Source: Streptomyces armeniacus
GTDB lineage: Bacteria; Actinomycetota; Actinomycetes; Streptomycetales; Streptomycetaceae
Direction of reading: 5' to 3'
Assembly (NCBI RefSeq): GCF_003355155.1
Contig: NZ_CP031320.1
Coordinates: 6,747,861-6,811,860 of the forward strand
Length of the DNA stretch: 64,000 nucleotides
Numbering within the stretch: the first letter of the stretch is position 1; each line of letters opens with the position of its first letter. Below are positions 44,645 through 53,766 of the stretch, piece by piece. The position numbers and the translations under genes were made by a program. The notes beneath the pieces were generated by a model. The model made no database searches. It was not told where the DNA came from and saw nothing but the letters and a program-made list of their open reading frames with translations.

Positions 44645-44660
44645 TGTGAACTCATTCACA
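44645..44660. promoter_or_regulatory. Rex operator (ROP) before cydA
   Basis: TGTGAAC-TCA-TTCACA matches the Streptomyces Rex consensus TGTGAACNNNTTCACA exactly, within a longer inverted repeat cttgtgaat...attcacaag (44638-44663), 32 nt before the cydA start. Rex senses the NADH/NAD+ ratio and represses cydABCD in S. coelicolor. A taat-type -10 lies just upstream at 44631-44634. Confidence 0.93.
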
Positions 44661-44692
44661 AGCAACACGCACGCGCCGAAGGAGACCACCCC

Positions 44693-46240
44693 GTGGACCA
44701 CCTCGCTCTGGCGCCGGAGACCCTGGCGCGATGGCAGTTCGGCATCACCACCGTCTACCACTTCCTCTTCGTCCCCCTGACGATCTCGCTGGCGGCCCTC
44801 ACCGCCGTGCTGGAGACCGCGTGGGTGCGCACGGGCAAGGACACGTACCTGCGTGCCACCAAGTTCTGGGGCAAGCTGTTCCTGATCAACATCGCGATGG
44901 GCGTCGTCACGGGCATCGTGCAGGAGTTCCAGTTCGGGATGAACTGGTCGGACTACTCCCGCTTCGTCGGTGACGTCTTCGGCGCACCGCTCGCGTTCGA
45001 GGCGCTGATCGCGTTCTTCTTCGAGTCCACGTTCATCGGTCTGTGGATCTTCGGCTGGGACAAGCTGCCGAAGAGGATCCACCTGGCGTGCATATGGACG
45101 GTCTCCGTCGGCACCGTGCTGTCCGCGTACTTCATCCTGGCCGCCAACTCCTGGATGCAGCACCCCGTCGGCTACCGCATCGACAAGGCGTCCGGCCGGG
45201 CCGAGCTCACCGACTTCTGGGCGGTGCTCACCCAGGACACCACCCTCGTCGTGGTCTTCCACACCCTCACCGCCGCCTTCGTCGCGGGCGGCGCGTTCAT
45301 GGTGGGGATCTCCGCGTACCACCTGCTGCGCAGGAAGCACGTCGCCGTGATGCGGACCTCGCTCCGGCTCGGGCTGGTCACCCTGGTCGCCGCCGGGGCG
45401 CTCACCGCCGTGAGCGGTGACCAGCTGTCGAAGGTGATGTTCAAGCAGCAGCCGATGAAGATGGCGGCGGCCGAGGCGCTGTGGGACTCGGAGTCCCCGG
45501 CGCCGTTCTCGATCTTCGCGTACGGCGATGTGGAGAAGGGCCACAACACCGTCGCCGTCCAGGTGCCCGGCCTGCTCTCGTTCCTCGCCGACGGCAACTT
45601 CGACTCCGAGGTCCCCGGCATCAACGACGTCAACGAGGCCGAGCAGCGCGCGTACGGGCCCGGCGACTACCGCCCCAACATCCCCGTCGCGTACTGGGGT
45701 TTCCGCTGGATGATCGGCTTCGGCATGACCTCCGTCGCCCTCGGCGCCGCCGGGCTGTGGCTGACCCGCAGGAAGCTGTGGCTCGCCGACCGGCTCCGTA
45801 CGGGCGCGGACGAGGTGCCGCGGCTCGCGCTCACCAAGCACCGGGAGCTGGGGCCGACGCTCACGACCTGGTACTGGCGGGTGTCGTTCCTCACCCTCAC
45901 CTTCCCGCTGATCGCCAGCTCGTGGGGCTGGATCTTCACGGAGATGGGCCGTCAGCCGTGGGTCGTGTACGGGGTGCTGCGCACGCGGGACGCCGTCTCG
46001 CCGGGGGTGACGCAGGCGGAGGTGATCATCTCGATGTCCGTGTTCACGCTGCTGTACGCGGTGCTGGCCGTGATCGAGGTGCGGCTGCTCGCGAAGTACG
46101 TCAAGGCCGGGCCGCCCGAGCTGACCGACGCGGACCGGAACCCGCCCACCCGTATCGGCGGACCGCCCGGCTCCGGCACGGACGCGGACGCGGACGCGGA
46201 GGCGGACGACGCCGACCGCCCGATGGCCTTCTCCTACTGA
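44693..46240 (+). CDS. cydA: Cytochrome bd ubiquinol/menaquinol oxidase subunit I
   Basis: 515 residues, membrane subunit carrying haems b558, b595 and d. Haem-ligand His in RWQFGITTVYHFLFVPL (near residue 22), later FVAGGAFMVGISAYHLL, and the conserved GWIFTEMGRQPWVVYG with acidic proton-path residues. The Q-loop is of the short type found in Gram-positives. It oxidises menaquinol and reduces oxygen at high affinity. GTG 44693 has AAGGAG 8 nt upstream. First gene of the Rex-controlled cydA-cydB-cydCD operon. Confidence 0.97.
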   Translation: MDHLALAPETLARWQFGITTVYHFLFVPLTISLAALTAVLETAWVRTGKDTYLRATKFWGKLFLINIAMGVVTGIVQEFQFGMNWSDYSRFVGDVFGAPLAFEALIAFFFESTFIGLWIFGWDKLPKRIHLACIWTVSVGTVLSAYFILAANSWMQHPVGYRIDKASGRAELTDFWAVLTQDTTLVVVFHTLTAAFVAGGAFMVGISAYHLLRRKHVAVMRTSLRLGLVTLVAAGALTAVSGDQLSKVMFKQQPMKMAAAEALWDSESPAPFSIFAYGDVEKGHNTVAVQVPGLLSFLADGNFDSEVPGINDVNEAEQRAYGPGDYRPNIPVAYWGFRWMIGFGMTSVALGAAGLWLTRRKLWLADRLRTGADEVPRLALTKHRELGPTLTTWYWRVSFLTLTFPLIASSWGWIFTEMGRQPWVVYGVLRTRDAVSPGVTQAEVIISMSVFTLLYAVLAVIEVRLLAKYVKAGPPELTDADRNPPTRIGGPPGSGTDADADAEADDADRPMAFSY

Positions 46241-46256
46241 GCCCGAGGAGCGCGAG

Positions 46257-47258
46257 ATGGAACTGCACGATGTCTGGTTCGTCCTCATCGCCGTCCTCTG
46301 GACCGGCTACTTCTTCCTGGAAGGCTTCGACTTCGGGGTCGGCGTCCTCACCAGGCTGCTCGCCCGCGACCGCCGTGAGCGGCGCGTCCTGATCAACACC
46401 ATCGGCCCGGTCTGGGACGGCAACGAGGTGTGGCTGCTCAGCGCGGGCGGCGCCACGTTCGCGGCGTTCCCCGACTGGTACGCCACCCTCTTCTCCGGCT
46501 TCTACCTGCCGCTGCTGCTCATCCTGGTCTGCCTCATCGTGCGCGGTGTCGCCTTCGAGTACCGCGCGAAGCGCCCCGAGGAGAGCTGGCAGCGCAACTG
46601 GGAGCACGCCATCTTCTGGTGCTCGCTGCTGCCCGCGTTCCTGTGGGGCGTGGCGTTCGGGAACATCGTGCACGGGGTGGAGATCGGCCGGGACAAGGAG
46701 TACGCGGGCAGCCTGCTGGACCTGCTCAGCCCGTACGCGCTGCTCGGCGGTCTGGTGACGCTCAGCCTCTTCACGTTCCACGGCGCCGTGTTCACCGCGC
46801 TGAAGACCGTGGGGGACATCCGCGTACGGGCGCGCCGGCTGGCCACCGTGCTCGGCTGCGTCGCCCTGGCACTCGCGCTCGGGTTCCTCGGCTGGACGCA
46901 GGCGGACCGTGGCGACTCCGGCAGCCTCGCCACGGCGGCCGTCGCCGCGCTCGCCCTGGCCGCGGCCGTCGCGGCGAACGTACGGGGGCGTGAGGGCTGG
47001 TCGTTCGCGTTCTCCGGGCTGACGGTGGTGGCGGTCACGGCGACGCTGTTCCTGACGCTGTTCCCGGACGTCATGCCGTCCACGCTGAACCCCGACTGGA
47101 GCCTGACGGTCAGCAACGCCTCGTCGAGCCCGTACACGTTGAAGATCATGACGTGGTGCGCCGGGATCGCCGCTCCCGTGGTGGTGCTCTACCAGGGCTG
47201 GACGTACTGGGTGTTCCGCAAGCGCATAGGTACCCAGCACATCGCCGAGAGTCACTGA
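46257..47258 (+). CDS. cydB: Cytochrome bd oxidase subunit II
   Basis: 333 residues, nine or so membrane helices. N-terminal HDVWFVLIAVLWTGYFFLEG with FDFGVGVLTRLL, and IGPVWDGNEVWLLSAGGATF are diagnostic of CydB. Pairs with CydA to form the quinol oxidase. Starts 16 nt after the cydA stop with a GAGGAG ribosome site and ends 8 nt before cydCD. Confidence 0.97.
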   Translation: MELHDVWFVLIAVLWTGYFFLEGFDFGVGVLTRLLARDRRERRVLINTIGPVWDGNEVWLLSAGGATFAAFPDWYATLFSGFYLPLLLILVCLIVRGVAFEYRAKRPEESWQRNWEHAIFWCSLLPAFLWGVAFGNIVHGVEIGRDKEYAGSLLDLLSPYALLGGLVTLSLFTFHGAVFTALKTVGDIRVRARRLATVLGCVALALALGFLGWTQADRGDSGSLATAAVAALALAAAVAANVRGREGWSFAFSGLTVVAVTATLFLTLFPDVMPSTLNPDWSLTVSNASSSPYTLKIMTWCAGIAAPVVVLYQGWTYWVFRKRIGTQHIAESH

Positions 47259-47259
47259 G

Positions 47260-47273
47260 GTTTCACGTGAAAC
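47260..47273. promoter_or_regulatory. parS site (ParB binding) overlapping the cydCD start
   Basis: GTTTCACGTGAAAC, a perfect 14-bp palindrome identical to the Streptomyces parS consensus. It starts 2 nt after the cydB stop, and its right half contains the GTG start of cydCD (47267). ParB spreads from such origin-proximal sites to organise and segregate the chromosome. Confidence 0.88.
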
Positions 47274-50200
47274 CCGTCGACCCCCGGCTGCTCCGGTACG
47301 CGCGCGCCACCCGGTTCTTCCTGCTGGCCGGCGTGGCGCTCGGGCTGGCCGGCGCGTGCCTGGTCATCGCGCAGGCGATGCTGATCGCCGAAGTCGTCGT
47401 CGGCGCCTTCGAGTCCGGCGACACGGCGGCGGACCTGCGCGGGCCGCTGCTCCTGCTGGCGGCCGTCGCGCTGGGCCGCGCGCTCGTCGCCTGGCTCACC
47501 GAACTCGCCGCGCACCGGGCCGGCGCCGCCGTCAAGTCCGAGCTGCGGATACGGCTGCTGCGGCACGCCACGGCCCTCGGCCCCGCCTGGCTGGGCGGCC
47601 GTCGCAGCGGCGAACTCACCGCCCTGGCCACGCGCGGCATCGACGCCCTCGACGACTACTTCGCCCGCTATCTGCCGCAACTCGGGCTGGCCGTCGTCGT
47701 ACCGGTGGCGGTGCTCGCCCGCATCGTCTGGTCCGACTGGATCTCCGCGCTGACGATCGCGGTGACGCTGCCGCTGATCCCCGTGTTCATGATCCTCATC
47801 GGCTGGGCCACCCAGCACCGCATGGACCGCCAGTGGCGGCTGCTGGCCCGGCTGTCCGGGCACTTCCTCGACGTCGTCGCGGGGCTGCCCACGCTGAAGG
47901 TCTTCGGGCGGGCGAAGGCGCAGGCCGAGAACATCCGCGCCATCACCGCCGACTACCGGCGCGCGACCCTGCGCACCCTGCGGATCGCGTTCCTGTCCGC
48001 TTTCGCCTTGGAGCTGCTGGCCACGATCTCCGTCGCGCTGGTCGCCGTCGGCATCGGCATGCGGCTCGTACACGGCGAACTCGACCTGTACACGGGCCTG
48101 GTGGTGCTCGTCCTTGCCCCGGAGGCGTACCTTCCGCTGCGCCAGGTCGGCGCGCAGTACCACGCGGCGGCGGAGGGGCTGGCGGCGGCGGAGCAGGTGT
48201 TCAGCGTGCTGGAGACGCCGGCGGAGCGCGGCGCGGAGAACTCGTGCGCCGGGCGGTGCGTGCCCGACGTCCGTACGGCCGGACTGGCGCTCGACCACGT
48301 CGCCGTACGCCACCCGGGCCGCGCGCGCGACGCGCTGCCCGAGACCAGCCTGACCGTCGCTCCCGGCGAGACCGTCGCCCTCGTCGGGCCGTCCGGCGCG
48401 GGCAAGTCCACGCTGCTGGGCGCGGTGCTGGGGTTCGTACGGCCGGCCGCGGGGCGGGTGCTCGTCGGCGGTACGGATCTGGCCGGACTGCCCCTGGGCG
48501 GCTGGCACGCGCAGATCGCCTGGGTGCCGCAGCACCCGCACCTCTTCGCCGGGACGGTGGCCGACAACGTACGCCTCGCCCGCCCCGACGCGACCGACGC
48601 GGACGTACGGGACGCGCTGCGCGCGGCGGGCGCCGACGGCCTCGCGCCGGACACCGCCCTCGGCGAGCGCGGCGCGGGCCTGTCCGCGGGCCAGGGCCAA
48701 CGGGTCGCGCTGGCACGCGCGTTCCTTGCCGACCGGCCGCTGCTGCTGCTCGACGAGCCGACGGCCGCGCTCGACGGCGAGACGGAGGCGCAGGTCGTGG
48801 CCGCCATCCGGCGCCTCGCGGCCGGACGTACGGTCCTGCTGGTCGCGCACCGGCCCGCGCTGCTCGCCGTCGCCGACCGCGTCGTCGCGCTGCCGGACCC
48901 GGACGAGGCCGCCCCCGCGCCCTCCCGTGCGCCGCACGGCGCGCGCGGCTGGGGCGCGGCGGCCGCGCACGGGGAGGCGCCGGGCGCGGTGGCCGACGCG
49001 GCCCTCCCGGCGGGTGCCGAACAGGCACGGACCGGCGAGCCGTCGGCGGACGCGCCCTACGCGGAGGAGGCGGGCGGCGCGTCCCGTACGGCGCACCCGC
49101 TGGCGCGCGTACGGCGTGCGGGCCGGCCGTTCACCGGCCGTTTCGCGCTCGCGCTGCTGCTGGGGGCGCTGGCGCTGGGCAGCGCCGTCGGGCTGATGGC
49201 CACCTCCGGCTGGCTGATCTCGCGCGCCTCCCAACAGCCGCCGGTGCTCTATCTGATGGTCGCGGTGACGGCGACGCGCGCGTTCGGGATCGGGCGGGCG
49301 GTGTTCCGCTACGCGGAGCGGCTCGTGTCGCACGACGCCGTGCTCCGGGTCCTCGCGGGGCTCCGCGTCACCGTGTACCGGCGGCTCGAACGCCTCGCGC
49401 CCGTACGGCTCGCCCGCGCCCGGCGCGGTGACCTGCTGTCCCGTCTCGTCTCGGACGTCGACGCGCTCCAGGACCACTTCCTGCGCTGGCTGCTCCCCGC
49501 CGCCACGGCCGCGGTCGTCTGCACCGCCGCCGTCGCGTTCACCGGCGCGCTGCTGCCCGCGGCGGGCGCGGTGCTCGCGGTGGGCCTGCTGGCCGCCGGG
49601 GTCGGCGTACCGGCGCTCACGGGCGCCGTATCGCGGCGCACCGAACGTCAGTTGGCGCCGGCGCGCGGCGTGCTGGCCACCCGTACGGTCGACCTGCTCA
49701 CCGGCACCGGCGAGCTCACGGTCGCGGGCGCGCTCCCCGCCCGTACGGAGGGCGTACGGGCGGCCGACGCGGCGCTCACCCGTATCGCCTCGCGCAGCGC
49801 GGCCCGTACGGCACTGGCCGCCGGGCTGACGGCGCTGATCACCGGGCTCACGGTGGCGGGCGCGGCCTGGGCGGGCGTACGGGCCGTGGGCGATGGGCGG
49901 CTGGACGGGGTGTGGCTGGCGCTGGTGGTGCTCACGCCGCTGGCGGCGTTCGAGGCAGTGGCCGGGCTGCCGCTCGCGGTACAGCACCGGCAGCGCACGC
50001 GCCGCGCCGCGGAGCGCCTCGACGACCTGCTGGACGAGGGCGCGGAGGCCCACGAGGACGGCTGTGGGGGCGGCACCGACGCCCCGCGCGGCGCGCCGGA
50101 CGCGGCACCGGGCGCGGCGCCGCACGTCGTACTGCGCGGGGTCACCGCGCGCTATCCGGGGCAGCGGCGGCCGGCGCTCGCCGGCTTCGACCTGGACCTC

Positions 50201-50878
50201 CCGCCCGGCCGCCGCGTCGCCGTCGTCGGCGCCTCCGGGTCGGGCAAGTCCACGCTGGCGCAGGTCATGCTGCGCTTCCTGGACCCCGAGGCGGGCGGCT
50301 ACACGCTGGATTGCGCCGACGCGACCGGGCTCGACGCGGACGCCGTACGCCGCGCGGTCGGGCTCTGCGCGCAGGACGCGCACCTCTTCGACAGCTCCCT
50401 CCGCGAGAACCTGCGGCTCGCCCGCCCCGCCGCCACCGACGGGCAGCTGCACGCGGCGCTCGCCGAGGCGCGGCTCGACGACTGGGTGCGGACCCTCCCG
50501 TACGGCCTGGACACCATGGTCGGCGAGCACGGCGCCCGCCTCTCCGGCGGCCAGCGGCAGCGCCTCGCGCTGGCACGCGCGCTCCTCGCGGGCTTCCCCG
50601 TACTGGTGCTGGACGAGCCCGCCGAGCACCTCGACCTGCGTACCGCCGACGCGCTGACCGCCGACCTGCTGGCGGTGACGGAGGGCCGTACGACGGTGCT
50701 GATCACCCACCGCCTGTACGGGCTCGAAGCCGTCGACGAGATCATCGTGCTGGACGAGGGCCGTACGGTCGAGCGCGGCACGTACGCGGAACTGGCCGCC
50801 GCGGACGGCGCTTTCCAGCGGCTGCTGGACCGCGAGGCGGAGGCGTCGGGGCTGCTCGCGGCGGGGAGCGGGGGGTGA
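47267..50878 (+). CDS. cydCD: CydDC fusion: ABC exporter for cytochrome bd assembly
   Basis: 1203 residues, two half-transporters fused in one chain, as in other Streptomyces. The CydD half has six helices, Walker A VGPSGAGKST (near 373), signature LSAGQGQRVALARAF and Walker B LLLLDEPTAAL. A linker of about 75 Ala/Pro-rich residues (550-620) follows. The CydC half has helices from FALALLLGALALGSAVGL, Walker A VGASGSGKST (near 987), signature LSGGQRQRLALARAL and Walker B VLVLDEPAEHL. It exports thiols such as cysteine or glutathione-like compounds and is needed for bd oxidase maturation. The GTG start lies inside a parS site and no separate ribosome site is visible. Confidence 0.96.
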   Translation: MKPVDPRLLRYARATRFFLLAGVALGLAGACLVIAQAMLIAEVVVGAFESGDTAADLRGPLLLLAAVALGRALVAWLTELAAHRAGAAVKSELRIRLLRHATALGPAWLGGRRSGELTALATRGIDALDDYFARYLPQLGLAVVVPVAVLARIVWSDWISALTIAVTLPLIPVFMILIGWATQHRMDRQWRLLARLSGHFLDVVAGLPTLKVFGRAKAQAENIRAITADYRRATLRTLRIAFLSAFALELLATISVALVAVGIGMRLVHGELDLYTGLVVLVLAPEAYLPLRQVGAQYHAAAEGLAAAEQVFSVLETPAERGAENSCAGRCVPDVRTAGLALDHVAVRHPGRARDALPETSLTVAPGETVALVGPSGAGKSTLLGAVLGFVRPAAGRVLVGGTDLAGLPLGGWHAQIAWVPQHPHLFAGTVADNVRLARPDATDADVRDALRAAGADGLAPDTALGERGAGLSAGQGQRVALARAFLADRPLLLLDEPTAALDGETEAQVVAAIRRLAAGRTVLLVAHRPALLAVADRVVALPDPDEAAPAPSRAPHGARGWGAAAAHGEAPGAVADAALPAGAEQARTGEPSADAPYAEEAGGASRTAHPLARVRRAGRPFTGRFALALLLGALALGSAVGLMATSGWLISRASQQPPVLYLMVAVTATRAFGIGRAVFRYAERLVSHDAVLRVLAGLRVTVYRRLERLAPVRLARARRGDLLSRLVSDVDALQDHFLRWLLPAATAAVVCTAAVAFTGALLPAAGAVLAVGLLAAGVGVPALTGAVSRRTERQLAPARGVLATRTVDLLTGTGELTVAGALPARTEGVRAADAALTRIASRSAARTALAAGLTALITGLTVAGAAWAGVRAVGDGRLDGVWLALVVLTPLAAFEAVAGLPLAVQHRQRTRRAAERLDDLLDEGAEAHEDGCGGGTDAPRGAPDAAPGAAPHVVLRGVTARYPGQRRPALAGFDLDLPPGRRVAVVGASGSGKSTLAQVMLRFLDPEAGGYTLDCADATGLDADAVRRAVGLCAQDAHLFDSSLRENLRLARPAATDGQLHAALAEARLDDWVRTLPYGLDTMVGEHGARLSGGQRQRLALARALLAGFPVLVLDEPAEHLDLRTADALTADLLAVTEGRTTVLITHRLYGLEAVDEIIVLDEGRTVERGTYAELAAADGAFQRLLDREAEASGLLAAGSGG

Positions 50879-50932
50879 GGGCGGGTGCCATACGCGCCGT
50901 TCCTCCTGGTTCGCCCGTATTACCCTCGCAGC

Positions 50933-52696
50933 ATGCCCCCGACGCGCCGCGCCGCCGCCCCCTCCCCCTCCGACGTCCTCGAAGCCGGCGGGCCGGCGGA
51001 ACCGCCCCGCGACCAGGCCGCGCGGCTCCCGTACCTGCTCGACGCCGTGACCGACCTCGGCACCGGCCCCGACCTGGACAGCGCACTCGCCCGCGTGGTG
51101 CGGGCCGCGGCCCGCACCACCGACTGCCGGTGCGCGGCGATCAGCCTGCACGCCGGTGAGCGGGCAGGCCCGGCGCGCTTCGTCACGTACGGCATGACCC
51201 CCGAGGAACGCGAACGGGAGCGCGCGGGCGGCGACCCGTACGGGCGGGACGGCAGGCTCGACGCCCCGGTGACGGTGGACGGGGAGCGCGTCGGCACCTT
51301 CACCCTCGCCGGGAAGCACGGGGGCGGGCACGTGGGCGAGCACGGGGGCGGACGCGCTGCCGGTGGCGCGTTCACCGGCAACGACGTCCTGTTGCTCCGG
51401 CTCCTCGCCACCGAGGTGGGCAGCGCACTCCGCAACGCCCGGCTCCACGAGGCCGCGCGCCAGCGCGAACGGTGGATCGAGGGCAGCGCCGCCGTCACCA
51501 CCTCCCTCCTCTCCGGCGACGCGGACAACGCCCTCGCCGTCGTCGCCGAACAGGCCCGCCGCCTCGCGGACGCCGCCGCCGGGGTCGTGCTGCTGCCGAC
51601 GCCCGAACGCGGCCTGGAGATCGTCGCGGCCTCCGCCGACGACGCGCGCGGCCTCATCGGCACGGTGATGCCGCCCGACGCGGCCGTGCTGCGTGAACTG
51701 TTCGCGGGCGAGCCGGTGTTCGTCGAGGACTCCGCGAGCGACCCCCGTATGGTCACGCCCGTCGCCCGCCGCTTCGGCCCGAGCATGCTGCTCCCGCTGC
51801 GCAGCGGTGGCCGGATGATCGGCACGCTGGCGGTGCCGCGGGCGCCGGGCGCGGCACCGTTCACAGAGCCGGAGAAGACGCTCGCCACGCAGTTCGCGGC
51901 GCAGGCGGCGCTCGCGCTCGTCCTCGCGGACGCGGCGCGCGACCGGGAGCAGCTGGCCGTGTACGAGGACCGCGACCGCATCGCCCGCGACCTGCACGAC
52001 CTGGTGATCCAGCGGCTGTTCGCGGCAGGCATGACGCTGCAGGGCGCGCAGCGGGAGGCGGAGCAGGCCCCGGCCGGCGGCGGTGAGGACCGTACGGACG
52101 TCCCCGCGCGGATCGGCGTCGCGCTCGACCAGCTGGACGCGACCATCGCGGAGATCCGTACCGCCATCTACGCCCTCCAGCAGGACCCCGGCGAGGCGCA
52201 CGCCGGGCTCCGTACGCGCGTCCTGCGGGAGGTCGGGCTGGCGGCGGGCCCGCTCGGGTTCCGGCCGTCGGTCCGCTTCGCCGGACCCGTGGACACCCGG
52301 GTCGGCGAGGCCACGACGCGGGAACTCGTCGCCGCACTGCGGGAGGCGCTCTCGAACGCCTCCCGGCACGCGCACGCCACCCGCGTCGACGTGACGGTCG
52401 ACGCCACGGTCACGCTGCTGGACGGCACGCCGGGCGTACGGCTCACCGTGGCCGACGACGGCGTCGGCATACCGCCGGACGGGCGCCGCAGCGGCCTCGC
52501 GAACCTCGCGCGGCGCGCCGAGAACCTCGGCGGCAGCGCGACCTGGGCGGTGGGACCGCCGGAGGGTGCCGGTGACGGCGGTGGTGACGGCGTCGGTACC
52601 GGGGCCGGCGTCGGTGCCGGTGCCGGTGCCGCTGCGGACGACGCGGCGTCGGGGCGTACCAGCGGCACCACCCTGACCTGGCAGGGCCGCCTCTGA
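50933..52696 (+). CDS. GAF-domain sensor histidine kinase (NarL-type, HisKA_3)
   Basis: 587 residues. Two GAF domains (about 30-170, starting DAVTDLGTGPDLDSALARVV, and 180-330, starting AAVTTSLLSGDADNALAVVA). Then the phospho-His box RIARDLHDLVIQRLFAAG (near 350), ATPase N-box ALREALSNASRHAHA and G-box VADDGVGIPPDG. This is DevS-like architecture without membrane helices, so it should sense a cytosolic ligand, redox state or gas. Its place after the bd oxidase genes suits a respiratory role (inference). No response regulator is adjacent. ATG 50933 is chosen: a TACCCT box ends 6 nt upstream, and the frame further up is unlike kinases. Confidence 0.92.
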   Translation: MPPTRRAAAPSPSDVLEAGGPAEPPRDQAARLPYLLDAVTDLGTGPDLDSALARVVRAAARTTDCRCAAISLHAGERAGPARFVTYGMTPEERERERAGGDPYGRDGRLDAPVTVDGERVGTFTLAGKHGGGHVGEHGGGRAAGGAFTGNDVLLLRLLATEVGSALRNARLHEAARQRERWIEGSAAVTTSLLSGDADNALAVVAEQARRLADAAAGVVLLPTPERGLEIVAASADDARGLIGTVMPPDAAVLRELFAGEPVFVEDSASDPRMVTPVARRFGPSMLLPLRSGGRMIGTLAVPRAPGAAPFTEPEKTLATQFAAQAALALVLADAARDREQLAVYEDRDRIARDLHDLVIQRLFAAGMTLQGAQREAEQAPAGGGEDRTDVPARIGVALDQLDATIAEIRTAIYALQQDPGEAHAGLRTRVLREVGLAAGPLGFRPSVRFAGPVDTRVGEATTRELVAALREALSNASRHAHATRVDVTVDATVTLLDGTPGVRLTVADDGVGIPPDGRRSGLANLARRAENLGGSATWAVGPPEGAGDGGGDGVGTGAGVGAGAGAAADDAASGRTSGTTLTWQGRL

Positions 52697-52707
52697 GTTC
52701 GCCTCCG

Positions 52708-53573
52708 CTAGGCGAGCAGCCGCTCGATGACGACCGCGACGCCGTCGTCCTCGTTCGACTCCGTACGGTGCGTGGTCGCCGCCAGTACGGCCGGGTGCGC
52801 GTTGGCCATCGCGTACGACGTGCCCGCCCAGGTCAGCATCTCCAGGTCGTTCGGCATGTCACCGAACGCCACGACCTCCTCCGGCCCGATGCCCCGCTCC
52901 GCACAGCACTGCGCGAGCGTGCTCGCCTTGCTCACCCCGGGACCGCTGATCTCCAGCAGCGCGCTCGGGCTCGACCGCGTGAACTCCGCGTGCGCGCCCG
53001 CGTACGTACGGCCCAGCGTGAGGAAGTCGTCCGGATCCAGCTCCGGATGCCGCGCCAGCAGCTTCAGCAGCGGCTGATCGCCGACCGTACGGCCGTCACC
53101 GTCCACAGCCGACTCCGACAGCAGCTTCTCCACCGGAGCGATGATGCCGCCGGGGTCGAGCGGGAACTGCGGGTACTCGGGCTCGTAATGGACCCCACCG
53201 GTCCGCTCCACCGCGAAGCTCACCCCGGGCGCCGCCTCACGCAGCGCGTCCACGACCGTCAGCGCGTCGGACTGCGCCAGCGGGCGCAGCCGTACGATCT
53301 CGCCGCCCCGGTGCAGATCCACCACGGCGGCGCCGTTGGCGCAGATCGCCAGGCCGTGCCCGTGCACGTGATCACTGACGACGCCCATCCAGCGGGCCGG
53401 CCGCCCGGTGACGAAGAACACCTCGACACCGGCCGTCTCGGCGGCGGCCAGCGCCCGCACCGTACGGGTGGACACGGACTTGTCGTCGTGCAGCAGGGTG
53501 CCGTCCAGATCGGTGGCGACGAGCCGGGGGCGGGGGTTGCTGCCGCTGGCTGCTGCGGGGGCGGGAGTGGGGG
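52708..53573 (-). CDS. HAD-superfamily phosphatase, Cof type (5' end lost at the junction)
   Basis: Cof/YbiV-like hydrolase. Motif I LVATDLDGTLLHDDKSVS is near the N-terminus, motif II is FVTGRPA, then the cap domain, and motif III/IV AFGDMPNDLEMLTWAG is near the end. The frame reads straight into the adapter at 53574 with no start codon, so only the first residues are missing; about 288 are visible. GTG 53475, often a default pick, would delete the catalytic Asp and is wrong. Likely acts on sugar phosphates or flavin nucleotides. Convergent with the kinase gene, 11 nt apart. Confidence 0.93.
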
Positions 53574-53653
53574 CTGTCGCTTATACACCTCCTAAGGCGC
53601 CGACGTAGGCTGAGGTGTGGAGCTCGGTGGTGCGCGCAGAGTTCAAAACAAAC
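53574..53653 (+). other. Nextera sequencing-adapter contamination (contig junction 2)
   Basis: Not genomic. Starts with the mosaic end (ctgtcgcttatacac), followed by gccgacg, an index-like taggctgag, ggtgtgga, ctcggtggt and a tail rich in A. Same order as the junction at 31955, with more errors. Read on the minus strand the mosaic end translates to YKRQ, a known adapter signature in database proteins. Confidence 0.9.
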
Positions 53654-53766
53654 AGGCGGGGCGGCGCGGGCCCGGGCGGGGGCGGGCTCAGCGGGCGGGG
53701 GCGCCCAGCGGCGGGGCGGGACCAGCGTCGCGCTGAGCAGCCCTGAGCAGCCCTTGGAGCAGCCGC

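Noticed and set aside
47252..52375. A minus-strand open frame of about 1,700 codons opposite cydCD and the kinase
   Set aside because: It is an artefact of high GC: stop codons are rare on the antisense strand of GC-rich genes. The plus strand has all motifs of CydDC and a histidine kinase.
53259..53588. A minus-strand protein beginning MYKRQ
   Set aside because: The first residues are translated adapter and the rest is out of frame with the HAD phosphatase.
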